A stretch of DNA of 64,000 nt from Bacillus salacetis. GTDB taxonomy: Bacteria > Bacillota > Bacilli > Bacillales > Bacillaceae_B. The first letter of the stretch is position 1, and the number at the start of each line of letters is the position of its first letter. The DNA lies in contig NZ_QXIR01000002.1 of NCBI RefSeq assembly GCF_003581585.1, positions 62,001 to 126,000 on the forward strand, given 5' to 3'. Of this stretch, positions 8,370 to 17,520 are shown in pieces. The position numbers and the translations under genes are program-made. A model generated the notes under the pieces. The model worked only from the letters and a program-made list of their open reading frames with translations. It was not told where the DNA came from and did not search any database.

Positions 8370-9371
8370 TTAAAAGGTTGAAGCATGATATATTTCACCA
8401 ATAATCCCATTCAACTGATGAACACCTTGATCTGTATTCGTCATGATGACCAGGCCAGACTCCAAATGTGGATACCCCACCAGCATAGACTGATAACCGA
8501 TTCCCCACCCGAGCGAAGAAATTTCCAGTTCTTCTTCTGCTCCTTCTAAAAAAACACCCAGCCCTGTCCATTTTTGGCCATGAGAGTGAATCATTTCTTT
8601 TGCATTCAATGCAGAGATCCCTGTCTTGCTTTTGCCTTTTAATGAATGGAATAATTCAATGGGCAATTTGGCTAAATCAGCAGGGGTTGTCCATAGACCT
8701 GAAGCAGCGGGGTAGGGATAGATAGAGTATCTTCCATTTAAAACCTCACCATCTTTGTTATGTCCGCATGCAAAGTGTTTTTGTGCTTCTTCAAAGATGT
8801 TAGTGGGGAATGAACTATTCTCCATTCTCAATGGTTGAAAAATAAGTTCATACGCTGCCGCTTCAAACGGTTTTCCGGTTGCATCTTCGATCAGCTGCTG
8901 AATAATGCAATAACCCGTATCTGAATATTGAAATTCACTGCCTGGTTCAATGCTTACGGCTGCTGCAGTTTTACAATAAGGGGTCTTTCCTTCCAGCAAC
9001 TCAATCATTGAGGGGTAAGAAAAGGATGAATTCAGTTCTGAAAAGCTATCCTTTGGATCAATAATGCCGGATTGATGAGAAAGCAGCCTTCGTAGTGTTA
9101 CTTTTTTCATTGAAGCGAATTCATTTTCGGGAACCTTCCAGGCCAAAAGCCTCCTGTTTACATCCTCATCCAAGTCAAGAATTCCCTTCTCAACTAACAC
9201 CATAACAAGCAGCCCTGTTAGAAGCTTACTTATCGAACAAGCATTAAATATAGTGGCTTCATTCACCAAATCAGCTGTTCCTGTTTCAACCACCCCAAAA
9301 TAATCTTGGCGGCTAATCCTGCCATTATGAATATACGCCATGCTTAAACCCTTGACATTATAAAAATCCAT
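8370..9371 (-). CDS. Serine beta-lactamase-fold hydrolase
   Basis: A 333-residue protein of the class C beta-lactamase/DD-peptidase superfamily (PF00144). The nucleophile motif SxxK is S46-I-S-K49 in FNACSISKLLTG. The second motif is YSDTGY, in place of YxN. The C-terminal SLGWGIGYQSMLVGYPHLESG and VIMTNTDQG form the last strands. No signal peptide is evident, so it is probably cytosolic, like many esterase or peptidase relatives. The start at 9371 has only a weak ribosome binding site; a start at an internal Met (residue 11) is possible. Substrate unknown. Confidence 0.8.
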   Translation of the reverse strand: MDFYNVKGLSMAYIHNGRISRQDYFGVVETGTADLVNEATIFNACSISKLLTGLLVMVLVEKGILDLDEDVNRRLLAWKVPENEFASMKKVTLRRLLSHQSGIIDPKDSFSELNSSFSYPSMIELLEGKTPYCKTAAAVSIEPGSEFQYSDTGYCIIQQLIEDATGKPFEAAAYELIFQPLRMENSSFPTNIFEEAQKHFACGHNKDGEVLNGRYSIYPYPAASGLWTTPADLAKLPIELFHSLKGKSKTGISALNAKEMIHSHGQKWTGLGVFLEGAEEELEISSLGWGIGYQSMLVGYPHLESGLVIMTNTDQGVHQLNGIIGEIYHASTF

Positions 9372-9475
9372 TCGTTCTTATATATTGATGTGACTATGCT
9401 TCATGCCATTCCCCCATTTCTTGGAGCCATTATCAAGCAGCCTCCATAATAAAGCGCCAGCTGGTTGACCGTTGC

Positions 9476-9955
9476 CTATTCCCTGCCCTTTACAGGGATA
9501 TATAAATCTACCCTGCACTTTCCTTCAGGGTCTTCTGACGGATTATTCAGGTTGAACTCGAGGTTCTGCCTGCCGTAATCTGCTTCGTATTCACTATTTG
9601 GGAGCCATTGGGAGAACATGAATTGATAAGCACTATTCATGGATTCCGGGGTATCATAATATGCAAATGCGGCATATTTTCCTCCATCAACCTTTTTAAA
9701 TTTCATTTCCTTATGTTCCTCCATGTTGAATCCTTCAGGGATTGTCACACAAGCATCATGACGGCAATTTTCACTATTAACCAAATCCGGGTTGTCCAGG
9801 GATATCCCAATGAACGACTGTTCTGGTGGATAAAGTCCGTTGGAAACTGCCCAGTTAATCAGTTCCCCCCAATGTTCCTGCGGTCCAAAATAACTTCCAG
9901 TTTGACGTATAAACGCAACATTATATTGAGGTAATTCCTTTAATTCGATTTTCAT
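9476..9955 (-). CDS. GyrI-like small-molecule-binding domain protein
   Basis: A 159-residue stand-alone GyrI/SbmC-type domain (MKIELKELPQYNVAFIRQTG, then NCRHDACVTIP and VDGGKYAAFAYYDTPE). The fold is the effector-binding half of many AraC and MerR regulators and also occurs alone, as in Escherichia coli SbmC. No DNA-binding domain is present. It may bind or detoxify small hydrophobic or toxic compounds; the ligand cannot be predicted. It stands apart from its neighbours, with AGGAGA before the ATG. Confidence 0.75.
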   Translation of the reverse strand: MKIELKELPQYNVAFIRQTGSYFGPQEHWGELINWAVSNGLYPPEQSFIGISLDNPDLVNSENCRHDACVTIPEGFNMEEHKEMKFKKVDGGKYAAFAYYDTPESMNSAYQFMFSQWLPNSEYEADYGRQNLEFNLNNPSEDPEGKCRVDLYIPVKGRE

Positions 9956-10359
9956 ATTAGATCTCTCCTAATAAGTAATGGTTACCTTGTCCACTAATTA
10001 TAAATGGCTGTATGACACTCATTACAATATTCCACACCACTAAAGGATATTCCTTCCATTTTTATCTTGCAGTCGGTGCTTTATTAATAATAATAGGGGC
10101 ACAGAGCATTCTATTTTTGCTTTTTAAGAAAAGCGGCCAGGAGGAGCATCTGTTATACTTTCTGGTTTGGTGATTAAGAGGGGATGTATGTTAGGAAACT
10201 TCGCTACTTTCCTACAAAATCTAGGCAGCTTTGGTTATTTCCAAGTTGTCGTATTATAGGTTCTTGAGAACTGCCCCTTGAAGACCATAAGCAATTCATC
10301 CTTGAATAATATGAAACTATCTGTTAAAATTCTCAAAGTGCTTATAAAAAAATATTTTT
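9956..10359 (+). other. Intergenic stretch without a supported gene
   Basis: About 400 bp between a minus-strand gene and the riboswitch. The only coding-like item is a 23-codon frame at 10188-10259 with AGAGGGG upstream, ending in TAG; its product is short and unrecognised, and may be a relic. Promoter elements for pbuE must lie near 10290-10350, but no clear -35/-10 pair stands out. Confidence 0.4.
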
Positions 10360-10426
10360 AACTGTATAACCTCAAGAATATGGCTTGGGGGTCTCTACCA
10401 GGAACCTTAAAATCCTGATTACAGAA
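10360..10426 (+). promoter_or_regulatory. Purine riboswitch aptamer, adenine class
   Basis: The stretch carries purine-aptamer landmarks in order: P1 strand CTGTA (10362-10366), TATAACCTCAAGAATATGGC, then the GGTCTCTACCAGGAACC block, then CTGATTACAG closing P1. The base equivalent to position 74 is U (GATTAC), which in this family selects adenine over guanine. It lies directly before pbuE, the classic adenine-riboswitch target in Bacillus subtilis. Confidence 0.93.
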
Positions 10427-10468
10427 AAATGAATTATATTCGTTTTCTGTAATCAGGATTTTTTTTAT
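10409..10468 (+). terminator. Riboswitch expression platform, intrinsic terminator
   Basis: Arms 10409-10428 and 10443-10462 are complementary over 20 bp without mismatch and are followed by a T run. The left arm overlaps the 3' strands of the aptamer (P3/P1). Adenine binding should therefore hold the arm in the aptamer and prevent termination, an ON switch as described for pbuE. Confidence 0.9.
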
Positions 10469-10509
10469 TTTCTGATATTAAATTTCATCTGGAAGGACGA
10501 TAGTAAATT

Positions 10510-11694
10510 ATGAATCCCAAAGTATTTATTCTCGCATTATCAACAGTTGCAGTTGGACTCGTTGAATTAATTGTCGGCGGTATACTGCCGGCGATTGCAA
10601 AAGATTTTAACATATCTTTAAGCAGTGCAGGACAATTGATTACCGTCTTCGCCCTGATTTATGCTGTGGCAGGACCTGTTTTGCTAGTGATGACAAGTAA
10701 GGTCGAGCGCAAAAGACTATATCTCATTTCCCTGTTTATCTTCTTCACCGGGAATTTAATCACATATTTCAGTTCCAGTTTTGCGTTAATGATGGCAGCT
10801 AGAGTTTTGACTGCCATGAGTACAGCCCTTATCGTGGTACTTTCGTTGACCATTGCAGCGAAGATTGTCACCCCTGCTCACAGAGCTAAGGCGCTGGGAC
10901 TAATATATATGGGAATCAGTTCTTCTCTGGTTATGGGTGTTCCTCTTGGGATCCTCATTTCAAATATTTTCGGCTGGCGCGTGATCTTCCTGGGTATTGC
11001 CATTTTATCAATTGGATCATTTATTCTTATATCAATCTACCTGGAACGGGTACCAGGAGAAAATTCGGTACCACTTTCACAGCAATTAAAAGCTGTAGCA
11101 AGCGCCAAAATCGGCAGTGCCCACCTTGCAACTGTGTTTATGCTTGCGGGACATTATACGCTTTATGCCTATTTCACCCCATTCTTAGAATCCGAACTAA
11201 ATATGAGTTCTGGTTGGATTAGTATTTGCTATTTATTGTTTGGGATAGCAGCTGTCAGCGGAGGTGCTTTCGGAGGTATTCTTTCTGATTCGATCGGAGC
11301 TCAAAAAAGCATAGTGGTTGTGATCAGTGCATTTGCCATTATTCTAATCCTGGTGCCATTAACGACTTTTTCACTCGTTCTTTTTGTCCCGATCATGATG
11401 ATCTGGGCAGCATTGAGCTGGAGCCTGGCACCCCCTCAGCAAAGTTATCTGATTCAAACGGATCCTTCTACTTCAGATATTCAACAGAGTTTTAATAACT
11501 CAGCCATTCAAGTTGGCATTTCACTTGGTTCGGCGTTTGGCGGCCTGGTGTTGAACCAAACGGGGACTGTTTCTCACACAGCATGGTTTGGAAGTGCCAT
11601 TGTCATTCTTTCATTATTGTTTGCCGTATTTTCTTTAACAAGGAAATCCTTTGTTGAAGAAACTTCAATGGCCATCCCATCATCTAATGATTGA
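10510..11694 (+). CDS. pbuE: Purine base/nucleoside efflux transporter, MFS family
   Basis: A 394-residue major facilitator with about 12 hydrophobic helices. The N-terminal block VGLVELIVGGILPAIAKDF and the loop-2 motif around VERKRLYLIS are typical of the DHA1-type exporters that include PbuE. The start ATG at 10510 has GGAAGGA upstream. PbuE exports adenine, hypoxanthine, guanine and some nucleosides. The adenine riboswitch directly upstream strongly supports this specific assignment, since expression would rise with adenine. The gene stands alone and faces dus across a 700-bp convergent gap. Confidence 0.9.
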   Translation: MNPKVFILALSTVAVGLVELIVGGILPAIAKDFNISLSSAGQLITVFALIYAVAGPVLLVMTSKVERKRLYLISLFIFFTGNLITYFSSSFALMMAARVLTAMSTALIVVLSLTIAAKIVTPAHRAKALGLIYMGISSSLVMGVPLGILISNIFGWRVIFLGIAILSIGSFILISIYLERVPGENSVPLSQQLKAVASAKIGSAHLATVFMLAGHYTLYAYFTPFLESELNMSSGWISICYLLFGIAAVSGGAFGGILSDSIGAQKSIVVVISAFAIILILVPLTTFSLVLFVPIMMIWAALSWSLAPPQQSYLIQTDPSTSDIQQSFNNSAIQVGISLGSAFGGLVLNQTGTVSHTAWFGSAIVILSLLFAVFSLTRKSFVEETSMAIPSSND

Positions 11695-11832
11695 GAGCAC
11701 GCTGGCCTTCTATTTTTGAATGCCGCTGCTTCGAGATGCTTGCGGATGATATCTGGTATGTTATAAGGAAGTCAAGTGGATTCATTCAAGGAATAAGCCT
11801 GATTAGATGGCAGCTGGGCAAGAGTTCAAGAA

Positions 11833-12135
11833 TTAATTTCGGTAACGAGTCAAATTACAGTAGGCCAAGTTGATTCCTTTAAGGAATGCACCATAAAGGA
11901 AAGAACCTGCTCTGATTTTGGTGCATTTATTACCGGATTGAACCAAATTTGCCTGCCAATAGAAAGAATTTGGTCTATCACTTGCTGTAATGCACCATCT
12001 TTCAGCACTCTCGATATAAATTTTATCTTTCACTTCAATGAGCTTATTAAATATGAAAGCACTTGCTCTGATTTCGGCGCAACAATTGCTGAGATGGAGA
12101 AGCCTGATCATAAATGGCCATCTCACCTTCCATAA
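11833..12135. repeat. Degenerate repeat array of about 52-bp period
   Basis: Similar segments recur at multiples of 52 bp: AATGCACCAT at 11885 and 11989 (104 apart), and TGCTCTGATTT near 11908 and 12064 (156 apart). Within units there are facing arms such as TGCACCA/TGGTGCA and ACCAAATT/AATTTGGT. No coding frame makes sense. It fills the convergent gap between pbuE and dus, as the two 53-bp arrays fill other convergent gaps, but the units are far more degraded. The adjoining 11695-11832 shows nothing recognisable. Confidence 0.4.
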
Positions 12136-12143
12136 TTTCAGAA

Positions 12144-12333
12144 CGCTGTTTTCTCAAATATTTTTGCTTTCGGAAAAAATCCCAGGAGCCGGATTTTTCC
12201 CCTGTAGATGAGGGCTTTACTCTCGTAATAGAACGGGCAGCTCTTTTCGTTCCTGCTCACCATTTATTACGACGATTTACCAGGATATTATTTTTAATAG
12301 ATAAAGAATAGCAGCAAAGTTATGAAAAGAGCC
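12144..12333 (+). mobile_element. MITE copy B
   Basis: A 190-bp copy in the same orientation as copy A. The left end is CGCTGTTTTC and the right end GAAAAGAGCC. The flanks TTTCAGAA and TTTCAAAA match 7 of 8. It shares the CTTTCGGAAAAAATCCCAG and GACGATTTACCAGG blocks with the other copies. It has more end mismatches than copies C-E, suggesting an older insertion. It lies just beyond the dus terminator. Confidence 0.7.
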
Positions 12334-12354
12334 TTTCAAAATAAAATAAAGATG

Positions 12355-12395
12355 AAAAAAAAGAGCGGAAGTTAAAAAATCTCCCGCTCTTTTTA
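12355..12395 (-). terminator. dus terminator
   Basis: AAAAAGAGCGG / CCGCTCTTTTT arms with a T run on the minus strand, immediately after the dus stop codon. Confidence 0.8.
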
Positions 12396-12402
12396 TATAT
12401 GG

Positions 12403-13374
12403 CTAATTAGTATTTTCATTTTCAAACCGATTCAGCAACTCACGAACTTCATCGGTTGTCTGAGTTTCCATCAATAGATTTCTCAGTTCGCTTGCTCCCC
12501 GGAATTCCCGCACATAGATTTTGAAGAAACGGCGGAGCGGCTTAAATGAACGCGGTTCGAATTCAGTTGTGTACTGATCGAACAGGTCAAGATGCAGCCT
12601 TAACAGATCCAGCAATTCCTTGCTGCTGTGTTCTTTCTTTTCTTTTTCGAAGGCGAAGGGGTTATTGAAGATTCCGCGGCCGATCATTACCCCATCTACA
12701 CCGTATTTTTCCACAAGCTCCAAACCTGTTTGGCGGTCAGGGATATCACCATTGATGGTCAAAAGTGTATCGGGTGCCACTTCATCTCGAAGCTTCTTGA
12801 TTTCGGGAATCAGTTCCCAATGGGCATCCACCTTGCTCATTTCCTTTTTAGTTCGCAAATGAATGGAAAGATTGACGATGTCCTGCTCCAAGAGATGCTT
12901 CAGCCAGCCGCGCCATTCATCTACCTCTGTATAACCAAGCCTTGTTTTGACACTTACAGGGAGCCCGCCTGCCTTGGCAGCTTGAATCAGCTCGGCTGCA
13001 ATTTCCGGACGCCTTATAAGGCCCGATCCTTTTCCATTGCCTGCTACATTCGCAACAGGACATCCCATATTGATATCTATCCCCCGAAAGCCTTCCTTTG
13101 CCATCCCGATACTCATTTCACGGAAAAATTCCGGCTTATCGCCCCATATATGGGCTACAATCGGCTGTTCATCTTCTGTAAATGTAAGGCGTCCCCGGAC
13201 ACTTTGCTTCCCGTTCGGGTGACAGTAGCTTTCGGAGTTCGTAAACTCTGTAAAAAACACATCTGGTCTTGCTGCTTCACTTACTACATGACGGAATACA
13301 ACATCAGTCACATCTTCCATTGGTGCCAATATAAAGAATGGCCGTGGTAATTCACGCCAGAAATTATCATTCAT
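12403..13374 (-). CDS. dus: tRNA-dihydrouridine synthase
   Basis: A 323-residue FMN enzyme that reduces uridine to dihydrouridine in the tRNA D-loop. The start is placed at the ATG at 13374 ([20 protein letters not shown]) because the family begins there; an open frame continues upstream without family similarity. The FMN-binding N-terminus LAPMEDVTD, the catalytic cysteine block [28 protein letters not shown], and the [14 protein letters not shown] phosphate-binding end are all visible. It is a single-gene unit. The closest Bacillus subtilis relative is probably YfjN-type rather than the yacF-type DusB, but this is a guess. Confidence 0.9.
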   Translation of the reverse strand: MNDNFWRELPRPFFILAPMEDVTDVVFRHVVSEAARPDVFFTEFTNSESYCHPNGKQSVRGRLTFTEDEQPIVAHIWGDKPEFFREMSIGMAKEGFRGIDINMGCPVANVAGNGKGSGLIRRPEIAAELIQAAKAGGLPVSVKTRLGYTEVDEWRGWLKHLLEQDIVNLSIHLRTKKEMSKVDAHWELIPEIKKLRDEVAPDTLLTINGDIPDRQTGLELVEKYGVDGVMIGRGIFNNPFAFEKEKKEHSSKELLDLLRLHLDLFDQYTTEFEPRSFKPLRRFFKIYVREFRGASELRNLLMETQTTDEVRELLNRFENENTN

Positions 13375-13521
13375 TGTCAAAATCAATCCTCTCATCATCA
13401 GGTCATCAGGACTGGCCGGATGTAACCGCAAAAATAAAAAGCAAAGAGATACGCCTTCTTTACTTCCTTTACACTTATACCATGTTTGATGCCAGTTTAT
13501 CAATATATACTCATTATTTAA

Positions 13522-13713
13522 GGCTCTTTTCGTAAACTTTGTTGCTATTCAATATAGAATTTCAACTAATATCCTGGTAAATCGTCGTAAAACCCCTGTG
13601 AGCAGGAAAGAAAAGAGCTGCTCGTTCTTTTTCGAGAGTAAAACCTTTGTATACAGGGGAAAAATCCGGCACCTGGGATTTTTCCGAAAGCAACAATTTA
13701 TGCGAAAACAGCC
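13522..13713 (-). mobile_element. MITE copy C
   Basis: A 192-bp copy, reversed relative to A and B. The left end is GGCTCTTTTCGTAAACTTTG and the right end ATGCGAAAACAGCC. The flanks TTATTTAA and TTATTTAT match 7 of 8. Internal features include a GAGCAG/CTGCTC hairpin and an AAAAATCC/GGATTTTT hairpin. It sits between the 5' side of dus and the 3' end of the ltaS-type gene. Confidence 0.8.
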
Positions 13714-13758
13714 TTATTTATATATAATTTCTATGGAAACATAACCATCATTCAAAAC

Positions 13759-13795
13759 AAAAAGCTGCTGAGCTTACAAGCTCAACAACTTTTTG
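13759..13795 (-). terminator. Terminator of the ltaS-type gene
   Basis: CAAAAAG and CTTTTTG outer arms with an inner TGAGCTT/AGCTCA stem, just after the stop codon. Confidence 0.65.
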
Positions 13796-13797
13796 GT

Positions 13798-15741
13798 TTA
13801 TCTGTTTTCACTGTTATCCTGCCCTGTATCATTAGGGTCCTCGAGGATGTAGTTGTAGTTTGACCGGTCAACCGGTGTAAAACCTTCAGGCGTGTAAAAT
13901 CTTAGAAGGTCTCCTTCTACAACCCTGTCGGAATAATCAAGCTCTTTTTGAGTTCGTTCTCTAAGTTCAATTGCTTTTTCTGTTTCTTCTATTTGTTCAC
14001 CAGTAGTTGAATCATAATATTTTCCATCAGTATGAGTGATTTCCGGACTTACATAATCACCGTTTCTGAAAGGCACCAATTCTTCATGATCTTCGGATAA
14101 TAAATCAGAACCAAATTGAAGATATTGCTTCGTTTCGATTCCTAATAAGTGCATTAGAGTCGGGAGCAAATCAACTTGACCTCCATACTGGTGCATTTCG
14201 CCGCCTTCCATTCCAGGAACATGGATCATTAATGGGACTCTCTGGAGGCCAGCACTTTCAAATGGTGTAATTTCTTTATTTAACACTTTAGCCATAGCCT
14301 TATTATGATTCTCGGAAATCCCGTAATGGTCCCCATACATGACCACCATTGTATTTTCATATAACCCGGATTCTTTCAGGTAATCAAAGAATTCCTTAAT
14401 GGCTTCATCTGCATACCGTGCAGTCTGGAAGTAGTTATCAACAGATGCATCTCCTGTGGTGTGAGGAGCAATCGTTGTTTTTTCCTGGTCCATTTTATAA
14501 GGAAAATGATGAGATACCGTCAGGAATTTTGTGTAAAATGGCTGCGGCAGTGATTCAAGTAACGGCTGAGACTGTTCAAAGAACGGCTTATCCATCAATC
14601 CATACTCCGCAAGTTCATCTGATTCCAAATCATAATAGCTTGCATCAAAGAACTTATCAAAACCAAATGATTTATATATTTCGTTTCGGTTCCAGAACGT
14701 TCCATTATTCCCATGGAAAACCGCTGAAGTATACCCTTTTTGGCCAAGGATGGCAGGTGCTGCCTGATAGGTGTTCATACCTTTTAATGCGAAAGCAGAA
14801 CCCTGTGGCAGGCCATACATGGAATTCTCCAATAAAAATTCTGCATCGGATGTTTTCCCTTGAGCTGTCTGGTGAAAGAAATTATCAAAGTACAGTGTAT
14901 TTTGATCTTTCGTTAATGAGTTTAAGTACGGAGTGACTTCTTCACCGTGAAGCTTATAGTCAATCAGGAAATTCTGCATGGACTCCAGATGAAGGTAGAT
15001 GACGTTCATCCCTTTTGCAGCCCCGAAATATTCAGGATTGGGTTTTGCATAATTAGAATTATTGTAGGAAAGGACTTCCGCTACATCATCCGAATCTGCA
15101 AGTGCACGCTTTGAAGAAACCTTAATACTTTGCACAGCATCATAAATGGTATAATTATACATACCCAAATACTTAACGATATAGTTGCGGTCAAACGTTC
15201 TGGTCAATAACTGCGGGCGGTCTTTTTCTGCAAGTTGAAGATTAACCGCCAGAATCAAGACAGCAGTTATCAATACTGCTCCGGCATATCTGCCTTTGAC
15301 AGCTGCAGTTGGCTGCTTCCTTTTGAAGAACAGGCCAATGGCAAGCACAATAATCGTATCTGCAAACAATAAGATATCGTGCGGTTTCAAAAGAGATGTA
15401 ACACTTGTACTGACATCACCGAAGTTATCAGTCTGCATCAATGTTGGAATGGTAATGAAATCACTGAAAAATCGATAGTACACTACGTTTGCAAATAATA
15501 AAAAGCTCAAAACAAAATCAAACACTATGAGCCAAAGGAATTTTCTCTTATTTGACAGTAAGGTTAACCCTAAAAATAACAGGATGGAGCCTAATGGATT
15601 TATAAATAGGAGAAACTCCTGCAAACTATTATCCAAACCCAGTCTGAATTCTATATGTTGTACTAAATATGTTTTGATCCATAATAAAGCAACCGCCAGG
15701 AAGAAAAGGGTCAGGTGGCTCTTTTTCATTTTTTCAAACAT
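13798..15741 (-). CDS. ltaS: Lipoteichoic acid synthase-family sulfatase (LtaS paralogue)
   Basis: A 647-residue membrane enzyme that polymerises glycerol-phosphate from phosphatidylglycerol. The start is set at the ATG at 15741 (MFEKMKKSHL), with GAGGTG nine bases upstream. Five hydrophobic helices occupy about residues 8-200. The extracellular catalytic domain carries the nucleophile threonine in QTAQGKTSDAEFL and the metal-binding MVVMYGDHYGISENHN. After a DNTGQDNSENR-type acidic tail the protein ends. Bacilli usually have several paralogues (LtaS, YfnI, YqgS, YvgJ), so the symbol marks the family, not the proven main synthase. It is a single gene with its own terminator. Confidence 0.85.
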   Translation of the reverse strand: MFEKMKKSHLTLFFLAVALLWIKTYLVQHIEFRLGLDNSLQEFLLFINPLGSILLFLGLTLLSNKRKFLWLIVFDFVLSFLLFANVVYYRFFSDFITIPTLMQTDNFGDVSTSVTSLLKPHDILLFADTIIVLAIGLFFKRKQPTAAVKGRYAGAVLITAVLILAVNLQLAEKDRPQLLTRTFDRNYIVKYLGMYNYTIYDAVQSIKVSSKRALADSDDVAEVLSYNNSNYAKPNPEYFGAAKGMNVIYLHLESMQNFLIDYKLHGEEVTPYLNSLTKDQNTLYFDNFFHQTAQGKTSDAEFLLENSMYGLPQGSAFALKGMNTYQAAPAILGQKGYTSAVFHGNNGTFWNRNEIYKSFGFDKFFDASYYDLESDELAEYGLMDKPFFEQSQPLLESLPQPFYTKFLTVSHHFPYKMDQEKTTIAPHTTGDASVDNYFQTARYADEAIKEFFDYLKESGLYENTMVVMYGDHYGISENHNKAMAKVLNKEITPFESAGLQRVPLMIHVPGMEGGEMHQYGGQVDLLPTLMHLLGIETKQYLQFGSDLLSEDHEELVPFRNGDYVSPEITHTDGKYYDSTTGEQIEETEKAIELRERTQKELDYSDRVVEGDLLRFYTPEGFTPVDRSNYNYILEDPNDTGQDNSENR

Positions 15742-15955
15742 ATTTACTTTCACCTCACGTCTTCTTTTTACTAGTAAACTCTCAAACTCGTTCAAACCAT
15801 TCAATAATTTTATAACAAAATGTAAAGAATGTAAAGATAGTATTTATATTTATTTTTTGAAGATACTTATCCGGCCTGCTTCGTGTCCCTTTCTTATTGT
15901 TTAAACTCCGGCCTATATGTGTATAGATAACTATCCATAAATTAGGAGGGATAAA

Positions 15956-16141
15956 GTGAAGAGGAAACATTTAGCTCTTGCCATTCCAATGGCAGCAAGT
16001 CTCTTTATGTCAGCTTGTGCAGAAGAAGGAAGAATGTCTCCTGAAGAAGAGGATGTTGATATACAGGATCCTGGTAAAGAAGAAGATGCAGAGGATATTG
16101 AAAAGAATGAAACCATTAAGGACCAGGAAACAGAAGAATAA
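15956..16141 (+). CDS. Small acidic lipoprotein
   Basis: Sixty-one residues from a GTG start at 15956 with TTAGGAGGG upstream. A signal with lipobox MSAC (Cys near residue 21) is followed by a short, very acidic, unstructured tail (EEEDVDIQDPGKEEDAEDIE). No domain. It would sit on the outer face of the membrane; its role is unknown. A strong terminator follows directly. Confidence 0.65.
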   Translation: MKRKHLALAIPMAASLFMSACAEEGRMSPEEEDVDIQDPGKEEDAEDIEKNETIKDQETEE

Positions 16142-16159
16142 TACAGGGATTATTACAAT

Positions 16160-16194
16160 AAAAAAGGAAGATCAGCACCTGATCTTCCTTTTTT
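16160..16194 (+). terminator. Terminator after the small lipoprotein gene
   Basis: AAAAAAGGAAGATCAG and its exact complement around a 3-base loop with T run; it could work on both strands. Confidence 0.85.
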
Positions 16195-16208
16195 ATGCAC
16201 TCCTTACT

Positions 16209-16463
16209 GCAAATCCTCTCGGCGAATTCCGGATGATCAATAAAAGGGTTCCGGTTTCCTTGGTATAGGTCAAATATGACATCATTTCTATGTCTCTCAA
16301 CCGAATCAACAGGATCTTGTTCATTCTAATCCAACAATGAAACTTTTCCGTGGTACGGGCCCCTTTCATTATTCACGATATTATTCAGTCCCAGGTCGAT
16401 CTCGCCGCTATCCCCTTCATAACTGACCGCCCTATATAAAAGCATGCGGTCTGGAATCTTTTC
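16209..16463 (-). pseudogene. Remnant of an endonuclease I-family secreted nuclease
   Basis: Reading the minus strand from 16463 gives about 85 codons with clear similarity to the C-terminal catalytic half of endonuclease I/extracellular RNase Bsn proteins (PF04231): DRMLLYRAVSYEGDSGE, NNERGPYHGKVSLL, DPVDSVERHRNDVIF and QGNRNPFIDHPEFAERI. The frame is broken by TAG (16326-16328), at the place where the family usually has Trp before the DPVD block. No start or N-terminal half remains, because a stop precedes residue 1 of the fragment. At the 3' side similarity ends at about 16209, next to the neighbour's terminator. It is a decayed gene. Confidence 0.75.
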
Positions 16464-16469
16464 TCAAAA

Positions 16470-16502
16470 GCAAAAAGCGAGCAGGCTGGCCAGCTCACTT
16501 TT
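16470..16502 (-). terminator. Terminator of the CDF transporter gene
   Basis: AAAGTGAGC / GCTCGCTTT arms followed by TTTTTG on the minus strand, overlapping the stop codon. Confidence 0.65.
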
Positions 16503-17346
16503 CCGGTGGATGGACTTCGATGATTGAATGAATGATATTTATTTCAGATACGATATCTTTAACTTCACTCTTTAGTTCTTCAACATGTCCCGACGACAAA
16601 TTTTTACTTAAATACAAATGGACAGACATGGCATTGACCTCCCCATCTATAGACCAAATATGAAAATGCTCTGTCCTTTCCACTGCGTCCAGGCCTTCCA
16701 CTTCTGCTTTTATGCCCTCCAGGTCAACATCTTCGGGCACAGCATCCAGAAATATCTTTATTGTCTTGATCAGTTTTCGTGTCACATTGAAAAGCACAAA
16801 TGATGTGATGGATATAGAAAGAATCGGATCGAGGATATGTATATCCTTAAACAATAAGACACAGCTTACAACCAGTACACCAATCCAGCCGAGCAGGTCT
16901 TCCAGCAGATGCCATGAAAGCACGCTTTCATTCATAGAGCTTCCCTTATGGAGCCGCCATGCAGCAAATCCATTCACCCCTACTCCCAAAACCGCAAGCC
17001 AGAGCATCCCTTGTGCATCCGGGTGGGGGGGATCGAAAAGGCGGGGAATCGCTTCTGTCAAAACATAAATCGACCCAAAGAATAATATGGTCCCGCTTAT
17101 CAATGCTCCCAAAGTTGAGAAACGTTTATACCCGAAGCTGTATCTGTTGTTGCTCCCTTTATTGGACAATTTCTGCAGATACCATGAACTGCCCAATGAG
17201 ATACTGTCTCCTAAATCATGGACGGCATCAGAAAGGATGGCCATGCTGTTAGTCAAGAATCCACCAATGAATTCGATGATGGTGAAAATCAGGTTGAGAA
17301 AAAACGCTAATTTTGTGTTGCTTGAAGCAGAATGTCTTTTAGACAT
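16495..17346 (-). CDS. Cation diffusion facilitator (CzcD-like) metal efflux protein
   Basis: A 283-residue transporter starting at the ATG at 17346 (MSKRHSASSNTKLAFF). Six hydrophobic helices are visible. Helix 2 carries the metal-site pattern SDAVHDLGDS, and helix 5 the partner pattern HLLEDLLGW, in the D/H-type site of Zn/Co/Cd exporters. A cytoplasmic domain of about 80 residues with HFHIWSIDGEVNAMSVHLYL follows. It exchanges divalent cations for protons out of the cytoplasm. It lies next to bdbCD, ydhK and a two-component system that may form a stress module. Confidence 0.88.
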   Translation of the reverse strand: MSKRHSASSNTKLAFFLNLIFTIIEFIGGFLTNSMAILSDAVHDLGDSISLGSSWYLQKLSNKGSNNRYSFGYKRFSTLGALISGTILFFGSIYVLTEAIPRLFDPPHPDAQGMLWLAVLGVGVNGFAAWRLHKGSSMNESVLSWHLLEDLLGWIGVLVVSCVLLFKDIHILDPILSISITSFVLFNVTRKLIKTIKIFLDAVPEDVDLEGIKAEVEGLDAVERTEHFHIWSIDGEVNAMSVHLYLSKNLSSGHVEELKSEVKDIVSEINIIHSIIEVHPPEK

Positions 17347-17520
17347 ATCATCACACCCTTTGTAATTGAATATTATATGTTTTTTTACACCTATAAAGAG
17401 GAAGGTAAACTTCATACCTTCCCTGCAAGAATAAAACAGCATGTAAGAAGACCATTCTTTCATTACCTTTTAGATCTGTTGGTTGACCATTATTTATAAA
17501 ACCTTTAACTAACTGAACAA

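Noticed and set aside
10188..10259. 23-codon frame with AGAGGGG before the ATG
   Set aside because: Too short, ends in TAG, and no family similarity; not listed as a gene.
16326..16328. In-frame TAG as an amino acid (pyrrolysine) in the nuclease remnant
   Set aside because: The N-terminal half is missing and there is no start; decay explains it. The UGA in the SelW-like gene differs because the rest of that gene is complete.
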